Positions 43,841 through 55,499 of a stretch of DNA of 64,000 nucleotides are shown here, in pieces. The DNA comes from Bacteroidales bacterium (GTDB lineage: Bacteria > Bacteroidota > Bacteroidia > Bacteroidales > Rikenellaceae): positions 963,888 through 1,027,887 of the forward strand of contig CAJSYJ010000001.1 of the NCBI GenBank assembly GCA_910574205.1. The letters run 5' to 3'. The position numbers were made by a program, and so were the translations under genes. The notes under the pieces were generated by a model. It saw nothing but the letters and a program-made list of their open reading frames with translations. It did not search any database and was not told the DNA's origin. Position 1 is the first letter of the stretch; the number at the start of each line of letters is the position of its first letter.

Positions 43841-45961
43841 ATGAATCAGTCGAACTACGCTTTATTGACAGCCTTATATGATTCTCAATCATCGGAATTG
43901 TATAAGGATATATATTTCCCTATTATCAAGTATAGCATCTTTTTGTTATATCAAAAACAAACAGATACTACCAAATACTATGATACGACCAATATCCAAG
44001 AAGTCATTATAGAAAAATTCGGCATCAAAATACCTTTGATTGTCATCAAACAGTCCCTCAAGATAATTTCCAATGAGCATCCAGATTTTGAGATCAAACT
44101 ATTACAAAATGGCGACCAGCTATCCATTAAGAAAATATGGGATGTAGCGATATCGGATTCTATTGAACGGGTCTATGAGCAAAATTTAGAACATTTTACC
44201 GCATTGCAAAATGCATTTACGCGATATATTGAAGTTGAGCAACTGCAAACCGATATAAACTTTATCGACTTTTTTTCGAACAATACCGAGGACATATATC
44301 ATTACATCAACAATGATACGACGTCTGAACTTGTTGTCAATGAAAATTATATACATATCGTAAATTTTCTGAAATGGCTTAAGGAGCATAATGCGAATCT
44401 ATACGATATTGCAGCCGATATATTTTGGGGATCTATCATTGCAGCTTTCCTTCAACGTGAGGTAAATTTCAATATCAAACCAGAAACACGAGTCTCTTAT
44501 TACCTTGACTCTTCGTTAATTCTTGCTCTTCTGGACTTAGATTCTCTTGCCAACAATCTATATTGTACGGAACTTATTTCTATGATAACAGCGTCTGGAC
44601 ATTTTCCATATGTTCATCCGCTGACTATTAGAGAAATTGATTCGATATTATATTCGGTAGAAAGAGATTGTGCGCCTAAACCCAATTCAGGTATTGCCGA
44701 AGCATATGATAGGAGAAGTTTGTCACCAAGCAAAATTTTACAAATCAGGCAGAAATTAAAAACGCTCATCGCTGATTCGGGTGTATATATCGAGCTATGC
44801 TCTGATGCACAAGTAGATGAAATTCAAAATACTTATAAATCGAAATCTTCTGTCCGGAATTTAGCGACGACACGAACAAATACATACTCGGATAATATTC
44901 GAGACATCCATGATGTCTTTATGTATGATTTTATACGGACAAAAACTGATCGATGCGTTTCGATTGAGAAAAACAATGCATTCTTTGTTACGCTCAATGC
45001 CGAGTTAATCAAATATTACAAAGAGCAGAAACAAGATTCTTATATCCTACCAATTATTCATCCCGCTCGAATCGTAATGGATTTGTGGATCCATAATTCT
45101 AAAACTACGAATATTCGACGGAATGCACTGACTGAGGTCATTGCTCGGTGTACTGCTCTAAATCAGACTGATGTAAGACGGAAATTGCGTTTAATATCCA
45201 AGCATTATAAAGAGAACGAGTTCTCTGAAGAAAATTATAAGGCCGTATATATCGCATTGATGAATCGGTCGAAACAAGTTATATCCGAGGTCGATATGAT
45301 TCAGAATCAAAATGAATCCGAAGAGAAAATTTGTCAACGCATCGAAAATATTATACGCACGGCAATACAAGAAGAAGTGCAAAGACGCAATCAGGGTTTA
45401 GAGCATCAAAGCAAAATCGATGCTTTGGCTCAAGGTATAAAACAAGTTGAAAATCAGATAAATACAATCAGCAATGAGAATATTAGGAACCAAAAATTAC
45501 TAAAACTGAACGAAGAACAGAATTCTTGCCATGAAAAATTAAACGACACAAATCACACCATCGAAAAGCTTGAAAATACCCGCGATCAAGCTATTTGCAT
45601 GTGGAGATATTGGGTGTCGATAGTAATTCAATCCGTGTGCGTAATATTGATTATTATATTCGGATTGCGCTATATTTTCATAGACATAAATAGTGTAATG
45701 ACATGGTCCGATTTTGTAGATCAAAATATCGGATTGATAATAACCGGATGCTTTTCGATCTTATCGTTTATCGCCGGAGGTGTGGCAAGATTATCTATTT
45801 TGCAACCTGTTCGAGCCTATAAAAAGCATAGAGAAGAATTATTACAAGAGTGGAATAATGATCATCCAGAATACAACGAGAACATACAAGAAAGAGCAAA
45901 TCTATTATCGAAAATAGCAAATATTAAATTGGAGATCAACATCCTCAAAAATCAAAATTAA
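43841..45961 (+). CDS. Large PIN-like/coiled-coil membrane protein of unknown function
   Basis: A 706-residue AT-rich gene 12 nt behind hsdR. Residues 1-215 are helical and unassigned. From about 219 a PIN-like pattern appears: YYLDSSLILALLD (D223), HPLTIREIDSIL (E265), NIRDIHDVFMYDF (D355/D358) and AFFVTLNAELIKYY, where the usual last Asp is Asn. Residues 490-580 form a coiled coil, then two membrane segments (about 588-613 and 629-650), then a cytoplasmic helical tail. A membrane-tethered RNase-type effector is inferred. I know no named family with this layout. A strong terminator follows. Confidence 0.7.
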   Translation: MNQSNYALLTALYDSQSSELYKDIYFPIIKYSIFLLYQKQTDTTKYYDTTNIQEVIIEKFGIKIPLIVIKQSLKIISNEHPDFEIKLLQNGDQLSIKKIWDVAISDSIERVYEQNLEHFTALQNAFTRYIEVEQLQTDINFIDFFSNNTEDIYHYINNDTTSELVVNENYIHIVNFLKWLKEHNANLYDIAADIFWGSIIAAFLQREVNFNIKPETRVSYYLDSSLILALLDLDSLANNLYCTELISMITASGHFPYVHPLTIREIDSILYSVERDCAPKPNSGIAEAYDRRSLSPSKILQIRQKLKTLIADSGVYIELCSDAQVDEIQNTYKSKSSVRNLATTRTNTYSDNIRDIHDVFMYDFIRTKTDRCVSIEKNNAFFVTLNAELIKYYKEQKQDSYILPIIHPARIVMDLWIHNSKTTNIRRNALTEVIARCTALNQTDVRRKLRLISKHYKENEFSEENYKAVYIALMNRSKQVISEVDMIQNQNESEEKICQRIENIIRTAIQEEVQRRNQGLEHQSKIDALAQGIKQVENQINTISNENIRNQKLLKLNEEQNSCHEKLNDTNHTIEKLENTRDQAICMWRYWVSIVIQSVCVILIIIFGLRYIFIDINSVMTWSDFVDQNIGLIITGCFSILSFIAGGVARLSILQPVRAYKKHREELLQEWNNDHPEYNENIQERANLLSKIANIKLEINILKNQN

Positions 45962-45968
45962 CGAATCA

Positions 45969-46012
45969 AAGAATCGGGGCGGAATATTATATATTACCGC
46001 TCCGATTCTTTT
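45969..46012 (+). terminator. Terminator of the type I operon and its PIN-like gene
   Basis: AAGAATCGG and its complement CCGATTCTT with an internal CGG/CCG extension, followed by TTTTG. It supports the large gene being the last member of the same transcript. Confidence 0.8.
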
Positions 46013-46152
46013 GTTCGGTATTTCTTACTATCTTTGTATCGGGTTCTTTATCAATGGAAAAATTACCGCAAAGCAGTACAGAAGTTCGGTTAACAGATCG
46101 TTAACCGCACGAAACAGCATTCTGTTGCAACTCGCTGACCGGCAAAAGAAAA

Positions 46153-46174
46153 GAGGATTGAATTCTCAATCCTC
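46153..46174 (-). terminator. Terminator of tRNA-Gly
   Basis: GAGGATTG and its complement CAATCCTC around AATTCT, followed on the minus strand by TTTTCTTTT. Confidence 0.75.
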
Positions 46175-46183
46175 CTGTTTTTG

Positions 46184-46256
46184 AGCGGAAAACGAGACTC
46201 GAACTCGCGACCCCAACCTTGGCAAGGTTGTGCTCTACCAACTGAGCTATTTCCGC
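46184..46256 (-). tRNA. tRNA-Gly (GCC)
   Basis: Acceptor GCGGAAA with complement TTTCCGC and U73, D-arm GCTCAGTTGG, anticodon stem CAACC/GGTTG with loop TTGCCAA (GCC), T-arm AGTTCGAGTCT. CCA is not encoded. Its 3' side faces the restriction island. Confidence 0.95.
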
Positions 46257-46312
46257 ATTATGTCTTGCAATCGGTCTCGCAGAGCAGTGCTCTTAGGAGA
46301 GGATTGCGAGTG

Positions 46313-46343
46313 CAAAGGTAGCGCAAAATTTTTATTCTGCAAA
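46313..46343 (-). promoter_or_regulatory. Promoter of tRNA-Gly
   Basis: On the minus strand TTTG (46343-46340), 19 bp, TACCTTTG (46320-46313), about 57 bp before the tRNA. Confidence 0.75.
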
Positions 46344-46359
46344 TTTTTTCGAAGAAAAA

Positions 46360-47430
46360 TTACAAAATATCGTGTTTTTTATCCGCAACCGTCAACTGCT
46401 GCCGCACCGACTCTTCGTGTATCTCCGTAATAATCCGACAAATAAACCGCGAAGACATACCCATGCGCCGGGCATTGGCCGCAGCTGCTTCGAGAATCTC
46501 GTTGAAGCGGTCGCGGTGTATGATCGGCATGCCGTGCTGCGCCTTGTATTCGCCGATCTGTCGCGCCACCTCCATTCGTTCGGCCAGCAGCTCCATAAGC
46601 CGGTTGTCGATCGTATCGATATGCGACCTGTAATCACGCATGGCATCGTGGGCCGCAATGCGTTCCGGCACGCGCATATGGCCTATCAGGCGTCTCAGTT
46701 CAACGGGGGTAAGTTGTTGCGCACTGTCGCTCAGCGCCTCGGACGGTCGGCAGTGGCACTCGACGATCAGGCCGTCGAATCCGATGCTTATGGCCTGCTG
46801 TGCCAGCGGCTCGACCAGATCGGCACGGCCGGCCATGTGGCTTGGGTCGCATACGATCGGCAGCGATGGTATGCGCCGGCGCAACTCGATAGGTATCGAC
46901 CAATGCGGGGGGTTACGGTAGAGCGTCTGCTCGTAGCTGCCGAAGCCCCGGTGTATGGCAGCCAGACGTCGTATTCCGGCATTATATATTCGCTGAACGG
47001 CCCCTATCCACAGTTCGACATCCGGGTTGACCGGGTTCTTGACCAGAACGGGTATGTCGACGCCTTGCAACGCATCGGCTATCTGCTGCACGGCGAAAGG
47101 GTTGGTCGTCGTGCGGGCGCCGATCCAGACGGCATCTATCCCTGAGGCCAGAGCCGCTTCGACGTGTTGCGGCGTGGCCACCTCGGTCATCGTGCGCAGC
47201 CCCGTTTCCGACTTGGCGTCGGCGAGCCATTGCAGCGCCATGTCGCCTGCACCTTCGAAGCTGCCGGGACGTGTGCGCGGCTTCCATACGCCGGCGCGCA
47301 GCCAGCCTACACCCGCAGCGGCTACGGCGCGTGCCGTCGTGAGCAGCTGCTCCCGGCTCTCGGCTGCACACGGACCCGCGATGTAAAGCGGTTTGCAGCG
47401 GTCGTCTATCGGATAAATGTCGTCGAACAC
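46360..47430 (-). CDS. aroF: Bifunctional DAHP synthase/chorismate mutase
   Basis: A 356-residue fusion. Residues about 1-255 are a KDO8P-like (type I beta) DAHP synthase: LYIAGPCAAESREQL, GVWKPRTRPGSFEGAG, GARTTTNPF, VKNPVNPD and CDPSHMAGR. Residues about 265-350 are an AroQ chorismate mutase (HIDTIDNRLMELLAERMEVARQIGEYK, then RDRFNEIL). The Bacteroidetes fusion couples the first and a branch-point step of aromatic amino acid synthesis and allows prephenate feedback. It begins 4 nt after the type II restriction gene, so it is in its transcript. Confidence 0.95.
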   Translation of the reverse strand: MFDDIYPIDDRCKPLYIAGPCAAESREQLLTTARAVAAAGVGWLRAGVWKPRTRPGSFEGAGDMALQWLADAKSETGLRTMTEVATPQHVEAALASGIDAVWIGARTTTNPFAVQQIADALQGVDIPVLVKNPVNPDVELWIGAVQRIYNAGIRRLAAIHRGFGSYEQTLYRNPPHWSIPIELRRRIPSLPIVCDPSHMAGRADLVEPLAQQAISIGFDGLIVECHCRPSEALSDSAQQLTPVELRRLIGHMRVPERIAAHDAMRDYRSHIDTIDNRLMELLAERMEVARQIGEYKAQHGMPIIHRDRFNEILEAAAANARRMGMSSRFICRIITEIHEESVRQQLTVADKKHDIL

Positions 47431-47434
47431 GGTG

Positions 47435-48169
47435 TCAGATTGCTTTTATGGTGTGATACAACTTATCTCGGAAAATCTCGTAGTCGTTTACTATTACCGA
47501 CGATCCCAAATCGGCATATCTGGTCGCCGATGCCGTGATGTCAAAATTCATCGACAGATAATATTGGCGATACTTTGCACAGTCGTCGAGGATGACAATC
47601 GGATCGGGGATATGTATGACATATACGAGTGTTTTGTCGGGCGAGTGCATGTATCGGCTCGTGTCGTCATTGGACAGCGCTATATATTTCTTGACATTGT
47701 GCTGCGTGAAGGTCTCCCAGCGTTTGATTTTCTTATTTTTGTCATAATACGGCAGTCGGTCGAGGATAATCATAATCTGGAAATATGGTATGCCTTTGCT
47801 CCGTATGTTCGCCGTCTCGCCGAGCATACCCTCGAAATAGTTGTTCGAGTATTTCGAGTAATTCTGCATTACGAACTTGATACCCAACGCGGCGACCGTT
47901 CTACCGCCGTACTCGACAGCAATGTCCACATATTTATCATAATATCGACCGGCTACTTGAGCCTCTTTATCCGCACCGAAGCCCTGTGAACGTACTATAT
48001 AGCCGACCCCGAGACAGAGGCTAATATCGCGGGCTATCGCACCGTGCAGAGGTTTGAGCCTGGCCGTGCTGCGCGAAGTGCCCGAGCATAGAAACTCGTT
48101 GAACGACTTGGCTATGACATCGAGAAACGTTCGGTTCGTCAAAAGGATTTCATTCTTGTTGTCGATCAT
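47435..48169 (-). CDS. Type II restriction endonuclease
   Basis: A 244-residue protein coupled by ATGA (48166-48169) to a DNA methylase. YYDKYVDIAVEYGGRTVAALGIKFVMQNYSKYSNNYFEGMLGETANIR fits a PD-(D/E)xK-like core with D in VDIAV and K in GIKF; the residue two before the Lys is Gly where most enzymes have Glu. The NNYxEGMLGETANI block recurs in a group of type II nucleases. Target sequence unknown. Identification rests on pairing with the methylase plus this motif. Confidence 0.8.
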   Translation of the reverse strand: MIDNKNEILLTNRTFLDVIAKSFNEFLCSGTSRSTARLKPLHGAIARDISLCLGVGYIVRSQGFGADKEAQVAGRYYDKYVDIAVEYGGRTVAALGIKFVMQNYSKYSNNYFEGMLGETANIRSKGIPYFQIMIILDRLPYYDKNKKIKRWETFTQHNVKKYIALSNDDTSRYMHSPDKTLVYVIHIPDPIVILDDCAKYRQYYLSMNFDITASATRYADLGSSVIVNDYEIFRDKLYHTIKAI

Positions 48170-49437
48170 ATCGCAGTCGAGAGTTTGTGGTTCAAGTATT
48201 GTTCGAGCTCACGGCTGCTGAACGTATAGCTGTCCTTGGACCTTATCAGATTGTTTATCGCTGTCTTCTCTCTGCATACGTCGCGCAGAGCCTGCGTTCG
48301 ACCGTAGAGATACCATTCCGGATTCTGCTCGCGCGTGCGGCCCTTTTGCAACTCCGCCTCTTTGCCGAGAAGGTATTGCGCCACCCGCCGGTGTTCGGCG
48401 ACTTGCCGCCATGCCAGCGGCGCACCCTCCGCAGTGTAGGGAAACAGTGCGCGCGACCACTTGCCAGTCGATGCTTTCAGGATGTCTATCGTCAGTTCTT
48501 CGAACGGCAGCTCGCCTATGAAGACCTTGTCCGCCAGTGTCGCAAAACCGTTCTTGACCTGCACACGGCGTACTGCATCTGAGCTTTTTATCCGACGCAA
48601 TATCTCTATACTGCGCTTCAGCAGAAGGCGAAATCCCTCGGCAAACGATATCTCTTCATACGACAAGTCGGCGACATGAACGAACGCGCGCCTATCGGCA
48701 TCATAAGCGGAATAGGATATCGTCCGGTTGCGATTATCTTTGGAGAGCTGAACGACAGCCGTATATGTCGTCACATCGAAGGGCTGGAAATGGCCGAATT
48801 CCGAGTACGACTTCCAACACTTCCGCTCCTCGATGAATCGCCTAAACGGCGCTCCCGCCAGACTCGTCAGCCATGAAACCGGCGTTATGTAGCACAGCAT
48901 CCCCCGCTCGTTGAGCATCCGCAGACCGAGTTCGTAAAAGGCCAGATACATGTCCGTCATACCCGATGCGGCGAACGAATAGCGCTTGACATCTTCGTAG
49001 TGTCGTGTCAGATTGTGGACTCTAACGTATGGAGGATTGCCCACGACATAATCCATACGCTCGTCATAGGACGACGCAGTCAATGCGTCCGTACAGATCA
49101 AATCCCACTCTACCCCCGTTATGCCGTGTTCCGATGCGACCGTATCGAGATTGATTCGACACGTCTCGCATGCCTCCGGATTAATGTCGATGCCGTGCAC
49201 ATATTCTTGCAAATCGCTGCGCAGCTCCTGCGCAGTAAGACCGGCCTGTTCGGCTGCAACGCAGTAGCGCGCTACGATATGCGTAAGAAACGCCCCTGCA
49301 CCGCAGCTGTTTTCCATTATATGTTTGCGCAAAATGCCCGTACCCCGATATTCGCACAGATCCAAAATATAATCTACTACGAATCCCGGGGAATAAACCT
49401 GCCCTTTACTCTTTATGTTGCGTGCTGCCGCCAGCAT
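48166..49437 (-). CDS. Type II N6-adenine DNA methyltransferase, TaqI/Eco57I-like
   Basis: A 423-residue gamma-class methylase. GQVYSPGFVVDYILDLC (motif X region), MENSCGAGAFLTHIV (motif I) and DYVVGNPPYVRVHNL (motif IV NPPY) occur in order, then a TaqI-like C-terminal specificity domain (residues about 270-423). The start at 49437 (MLAAARNIKSKG) follows the cyclophilin stop by 8 nt and fits the domain start; the longer upstream frame is overlap. It protects host DNA against the adjacent nuclease. Confidence 0.92.
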   Translation of the reverse strand: MLAAARNIKSKGQVYSPGFVVDYILDLCEYRGTGILRKHIMENSCGAGAFLTHIVARYCVAAEQAGLTAQELRSDLQEYVHGIDINPEACETCRINLDTVASEHGITGVEWDLICTDALTASSYDERMDYVVGNPPYVRVHNLTRHYEDVKRYSFAASGMTDMYLAFYELGLRMLNERGMLCYITPVSWLTSLAGAPFRRFIEERKCWKSYSEFGHFQPFDVTTYTAVVQLSKDNRNRTISYSAYDADRRAFVHVADLSYEEISFAEGFRLLLKRSIEILRRIKSSDAVRRVQVKNGFATLADKVFIGELPFEELTIDILKASTGKWSRALFPYTAEGAPLAWRQVAEHRRVAQYLLGKEAELQKGRTREQNPEWYLYGRTQALRDVCREKTAINNLIRSKDSYTFSSRELEQYLNHKLSTAI

Positions 49438-49445
49438 TCGTCCCG

Positions 49446-49883
49446 TCACTCCTCGACGATCTCGATCGAGAGAATCAGGTCGCCGGGACGGATGTCGTCG
49501 ATGACATCCAGACCGTCGACCACGCAGCCGAAGCAGGTGTGCACGCCGTCGAGGTGCTGCGTGTTCTGTCGGTTGTGGCAGATGAAGAATTGCGAGCCGC
49601 CCGTGTCCTTGCCGCGATGCGCCATTGAGAGCACGCCGCGGTCGTGACGCTGGCGCGGAGCCGAGGTCTCGCACTTGATCGTATAACCCGGGCCTCCCGT
49701 GCCGTCGCCCTTGGGGCAACCGCCCTGAATCACGAAGTCGGGGATGACGCGGTGGAACGTCAGTCCGTCGTAGAATCGGCTTTCGGCCAGCTTGACGAAG
49801 TTGGCCACCGTACCCGGCGTTTCGTTTTCATAGAGCTCGGCGCGCATGTCGCCTTTCTCGGTCGAGATGATAGCGTATTTCAT
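49446..49883 (-). CDS. ppiB: Cyclophilin-type peptidylprolyl isomerase
   Basis: A 145-residue cytoplasmic PPIase without signal peptide. [26 protein letters not shown] has the catalytic Arg, and [22 protein letters not shown] and [21 protein letters not shown] complete the active site. It is the first gene of a minus-strand unit continuing into the type II R-M pair and DAHP synthase. A -7 box TACCTTTG lies upstream at about 49913-49920. Confidence 0.95.
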   Translation of the reverse strand: MKYAIISTEKGDMRAELYENETPGTVANFVKLAESRFYDGLTFHRVIPDFVIQGGCPKGDGTGGPGYTIKCETSAPRQRHDRGVLSMAHRGKDTGGSQFFICHNRQNTQHLDGVHTCFGCVVDGLDVIDDIRPGDLILSIEIVEE

Positions 49884-50145
49884 CGTATGCTTATTTTTTC
49901 GTTAACCGAGAGCAAAGGTAGTAATAATTGTCCAAACGGCGACGCAAAAAACGTGCGGCCGTCGAAAGCGGTTCATAACGGCACCTTAAAAGCTGCCGCC
50001 CGAGGCTTTCGCCGCTCGCGACAGGGGCTCCGGCCGACGAGTCCCGAGCGCCGCGAGAGCACAGCCGCCCGCTGAAATATAATTACCTTTACGCCGCAAT
50101 ATAGCCCCCGTCCGTTCGTTTGTAGAGTGAAAACACTGGACGTAT

Positions 50146-51360
50146 ATGGTAATATTTTTGGTCATGGCGTTGGTGGCCGTACTGCTCTCCGACGTATATA
50201 TATGGTACAACTTCGTTCACGGCGCGGCACTGCCGTGGAGCGCAGCATACTGGATTCCGACTCTCGTGCTCGCCGTCTCGATGATACTGTTTCGCACACA
50301 CTCTTCACAGACGGCCATTAACATAGCCGTCGCGCTGCTGCTTTGCGTCGCAGCCCCGAAACTGATATTTACGCTCGTCTCGCTTGCCGGGCGGTTGGGG
50401 TCGGGCATCTGGCCGGCGGCGGCCGCGTATGCCGACTGGACGGGCCTGGCACTGGCCATTGCTGCGGGCGCAGTGCTGGCATACGGTTGCACCAAAGGCT
50501 GGAAACGGCTGACGGTAAGACATGTCGAGATCGTATCGGAGGATCTGCCGCCGTCGTTCGACGGCTATCGCATAGTTCAGATGTCGGATCTCCATCTGGG
50601 CACTTTCGGCCGCAGCGACAGCTACATGCGCAGCGTGGCCGGCCGCATCGACGACATAGCGCCCGATCTTGTAGCCTTTACGGGCGATCTGGTCAACATC
50701 TCCCCCGAGGAGGCCGAGCCATTCGTCAAGGCCATGTCATCGATACATGCCCGCGACGGCGTGGTCTCGGTGCTGGGCAACCACGACTACTGCCCCTATA
50801 AGCGCAACAGTTCGGCCGAGCAGGCGGCGCACGACCTCGAATACGTCAAGCAGATCGAGCGGCGTGCCGGCTGGCGGCTGCTCCTCAACGAAAACATACC
50901 CGTCGTACGCGGCGGCGACACGATACATATCGTCGGTGTCGAGAACACCGGACGCCCGCCGTTTCCCTCTTACGGCGATCTCACAGGCGCCATGCGAGGC
51001 CTGCCCGAGGGAGGCTTCAAGGTGCTGCTGAGCCACGACCCGACCCACTGGCGCGACGAGGTGCTGCCCGCGAGCGATATACAGCTCACACTGTCGGGAC
51101 ACACCCACGCCATGCAGCTGAAAGTGTGCGGCTTCTCACCCTCGTCGCTGATGTACAGCGAGTGGGGCGGTCTGTACGAGCATGACGGCCGCATGCTGAA
51201 CGTCTCGACCGGCACCGGCGGCAATCTGCCGTTCCGCCTCGGAGCATGGCCTGAGATAGTCGTCATCACTCTGCGAAGCGGCCGTAGGGCGGCCGCGGAG
51301 ACCGAGACGCCGGACGGAGCAGTTACCGATACCCGCACAGAGGCCAATAAGGCGGCTTAA
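50146..51360 (+). CDS. Membrane-bound metallophosphoesterase
   Basis: A 404-residue protein with four or five N-terminal membrane helices (about 1-130), then a calcineurin-like domain: QMSDLHLG, AFTGDLVN, VLGNHDYC, SHDPTHW and SGHTHAMQLK carry the two-metal ligands. This architecture is the YkuE/YaeI type thought to act on lipid or cell-envelope phosphoesters. The C-terminal 25 residues are low-complexity. Ends at a strong bidirectional hairpin facing GH97. Confidence 0.9.
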   Translation: MVIFLVMALVAVLLSDVYIWYNFVHGAALPWSAAYWIPTLVLAVSMILFRTHSSQTAINIAVALLLCVAAPKLIFTLVSLAGRLGSGIWPAAAAYADWTGLALAIAAGAVLAYGCTKGWKRLTVRHVEIVSEDLPPSFDGYRIVQMSDLHLGTFGRSDSYMRSVAGRIDDIAPDLVAFTGDLVNISPEEAEPFVKAMSSIHARDGVVSVLGNHDYCPYKRNSSAEQAAHDLEYVKQIERRAGWRLLLNENIPVVRGGDTIHIVGVENTGRPPFPSYGDLTGAMRGLPEGGFKVLLSHDPTHWRDEVLPASDIQLTLSGHTHAMQLKVCGFSPSSLMYSEWGGLYEHDGRMLNVSTGTGGNLPFRLGAWPEIVVITLRSGRRAAAETETPDGAVTDTRTEANKAA

Positions 51361-51437
51361 CATCGGCTCCGCCGCAGGCCTTCACAACTCCCCGACTCCC
51401 GCATAGCGGCTCGCCTATCTGGCCGCAGAGAAACGAA

Positions 51438-51471
51438 ACATCCCCCGGCCGAAGTTTCGGCCGGGGGATGT
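51438..51471. terminator. Bidirectional hairpin between converging genes
   Basis: A perfect 16-bp stem ACATCCCCCGGCCGAA and complement with a 2-nt gap. It lacks a T-run, so it is a strong barrier hairpin rather than a textbook terminator. Confidence 0.55.
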
Positions 51472-51500
51472 CGCGTCGATCGGATCGTGTCGGCAAGCCG

Positions 51501-53696
<2,196 letters not shown>

Positions 53697-53861
53697 TTAA
53701 AGTTTCGTTTCAGGTTAAATTTCGGTTTTCGAATGTAAAGTTATCCATAATAAGCGTCGCCAGATACATATAGTAGCGCAAAAGTAGCAATACTTATATT
53801 ATATTATATTGTATAACAATATCTTAATCAATAGCAACGAAGCATAAATAGTAGTCTGCCG

Positions 53862-55499
53862 TCACTGCTTCTCGAACCTTGCTATGGCTGCTGCGCGGCG
53901 CTCGAATCCCTCTCTGTCGCCCGCAGCGGCGTTGCGCATCTTCACACGGTAGTTGTAGACCGTCGTTACCGATCGTCTGAGGAATGCCGCTATCTTTACC
54001 GAGTCGGTAATGCCCAGCCTTATAAGTGCGAATACGCGCAGCTCGGTCGAGAGCAGCTCGCCGTCGGGCTGCGACACGCGGCACTCGGGACGCAGCAGCT
54101 CGTTGAAACGGTCGATGAAGTCGGGGAACAGATCGAGGAACGAGCGGTCGAAGCGTTCGTAAAACGATTTCAGCTCGCGGTCGATGCGTGCATTCGACTT
54201 CAAGATCTCGATAAGCTGCGCCGCGCCGCCGCTGCGTGCCACCCCGCCCAGCTCGCGTCTGTATTCGTCGATGCGGCCTATATAGTCCGAGCAGAGGTCT
54301 ATATAGGTGCATAGATAGGACTCTTTCAGGTCGTTGGCCTCGTGCAGAAGCGCGTTCGTGCGCCTTAGCTCCGCATTGGCCGCTTTCAGCTCCCCGTTGG
54401 TGCGAGCCTCGATCCTCTCGGCACGCGTGGCGCGTCGGTTGTCGCGCCGCAGCCGCAGCATCGCAACGGCCAGCAGTGCGGCCAACAGCGACAGCGCAGC
54501 CAACATAATATTGAGTCTCTGCTGCTTGCGTTCCATAAGCGTATTGTACGAACGCGTGATTATGGGCAGCAGACGGTTGATCGAGTGTATGTTGATACGA
54601 GCATTAGTCTGCCCGGCATCTTCGAGCGAGTAGTTTATATATTCGTAGGCACGTTCGACATCGCCCCGCTCATAGAGCAACGCCGCCAGCTCGTACAACG
54701 ACCTGTACTCGTGCACGGGCGTACGAAGGTCGCACTCGGCGCTCATCGCCAGATAATATATAGCGCTGTCCCTATGCCCCGTATTGAGGTGCGACTGAGC
54801 CACCGAATATGCCCATATCGCCCGCGCATGCGACGGCTCGCGACGGTCGTGCGGCATAGAGTGCAGCAGCCGCAGCGCACTGCTGTCGTCGCCCTCCGTA
54901 CGCATGATCTCCGCCCGCACGAACTCCGACGGCATGAACAGCGTCGCCAGAGAGGCGCGTTCGGCCGCTAACCGCTGCCGGTATTCGCTGCGGTCGGCTT
55001 CGTCTATGGCCACGAGCGACATACCTTCGTAGATCGTATACAGCGCGTTGTGGTAGCGATATCTCTCCGAGTCGTCCATGCCTGCGGTATCGATACGTCC
55101 GGTAATTCCGATCGCCTCGACATAGTTGCCGCAGCGGGCATAGAGCGTGGCCAGATCCGATGCGCTGCAACGTATCATCCGTCTGTCCTGCGCCGCCGCA
55201 GCCAGCTCGGCCTTGCGGCGGGCATATCCGAGCGCCGCATCGATATCGTACTTGCCGCACTCGTCGAGCAGCGTGTCGAGACGTGCGTATGCCGCCAGCG
55301 TGTCGGCAAAGTCGAGCCTACGGCCGATCGACTCGATGCGGTCGCGTTTTGCACGCTCGATCGTCTCCCTGCGCGCGACGGTACGGTCGAGGGCTTCGAG
55401 CCTGCCGCGAAAGATGTCGTCGAGACGATCTTCGCCGGTGCATGCCGCGAACGACAGCACTGCCGCCGCGAGGGCTATTCTCCTTATAAGTGGGGCCAT
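53862..55499 (-). CDS. DUF6377-like regulator with lipobox, TPR-like helices and C-terminal HTH
   Basis: A 545-residue protein. The N-terminus LAAAVLSFAACTGED has a lipoprotein signal, then TPR-like helices (about 40-320), one membrane segment (about 327-346), a coiled coil (about 350-400) and a C-terminal LuxR-like HTH (LSTELRVFALIRLGITDSVKIAAFLRRSVTTVYNYRVKMR). This envelope-sensor/cytoplasmic-HTH design is found in Bacteroidetes DUF6377 regulators, often beside carbohydrate genes. It lies upstream of GH97 on the same strand, so may control it. Family name inferred from layout. Confidence 0.85.
   Translation of the reverse strand: MAPLIRRIALAAAVLSFAACTGEDRLDDIFRGRLEALDRTVARRETIERAKRDRIESIGRRLDFADTLAAYARLDTLLDECGKYDIDAALGYARRKAELAAAAQDRRMIRCSASDLATLYARCGNYVEAIGITGRIDTAGMDDSERYRYHNALYTIYEGMSLVAIDEADRSEYRQRLAAERASLATLFMPSEFVRAEIMRTEGDDSSALRLLHSMPHDRREPSHARAIWAYSVAQSHLNTGHRDSAIYYLAMSAECDLRTPVHEYRSLYELAALLYERGDVERAYEYINYSLEDAGQTNARINIHSINRLLPIITRSYNTLMERKQQRLNIMLAALSLLAALLAVAMLRLRRDNRRATRAERIEARTNGELKAANAELRRTNALLHEANDLKESYLCTYIDLCSDYIGRIDEYRRELGGVARSGGAAQLIEILKSNARIDRELKSFYERFDRSFLDLFPDFIDRFNELLRPECRVSQPDGELLSTELRVFALIRLGITDSVKIAAFLRRSVTTVYNYRVKMRNAAAGDREGFERRAAAIARFEKQ

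Noticed and set aside
46184..46256. tRNA-Gly as attachment site of the restriction island
   Set aside because: No duplicated tRNA-Gly 3' end seen near 30 kb or 35.4 kb.
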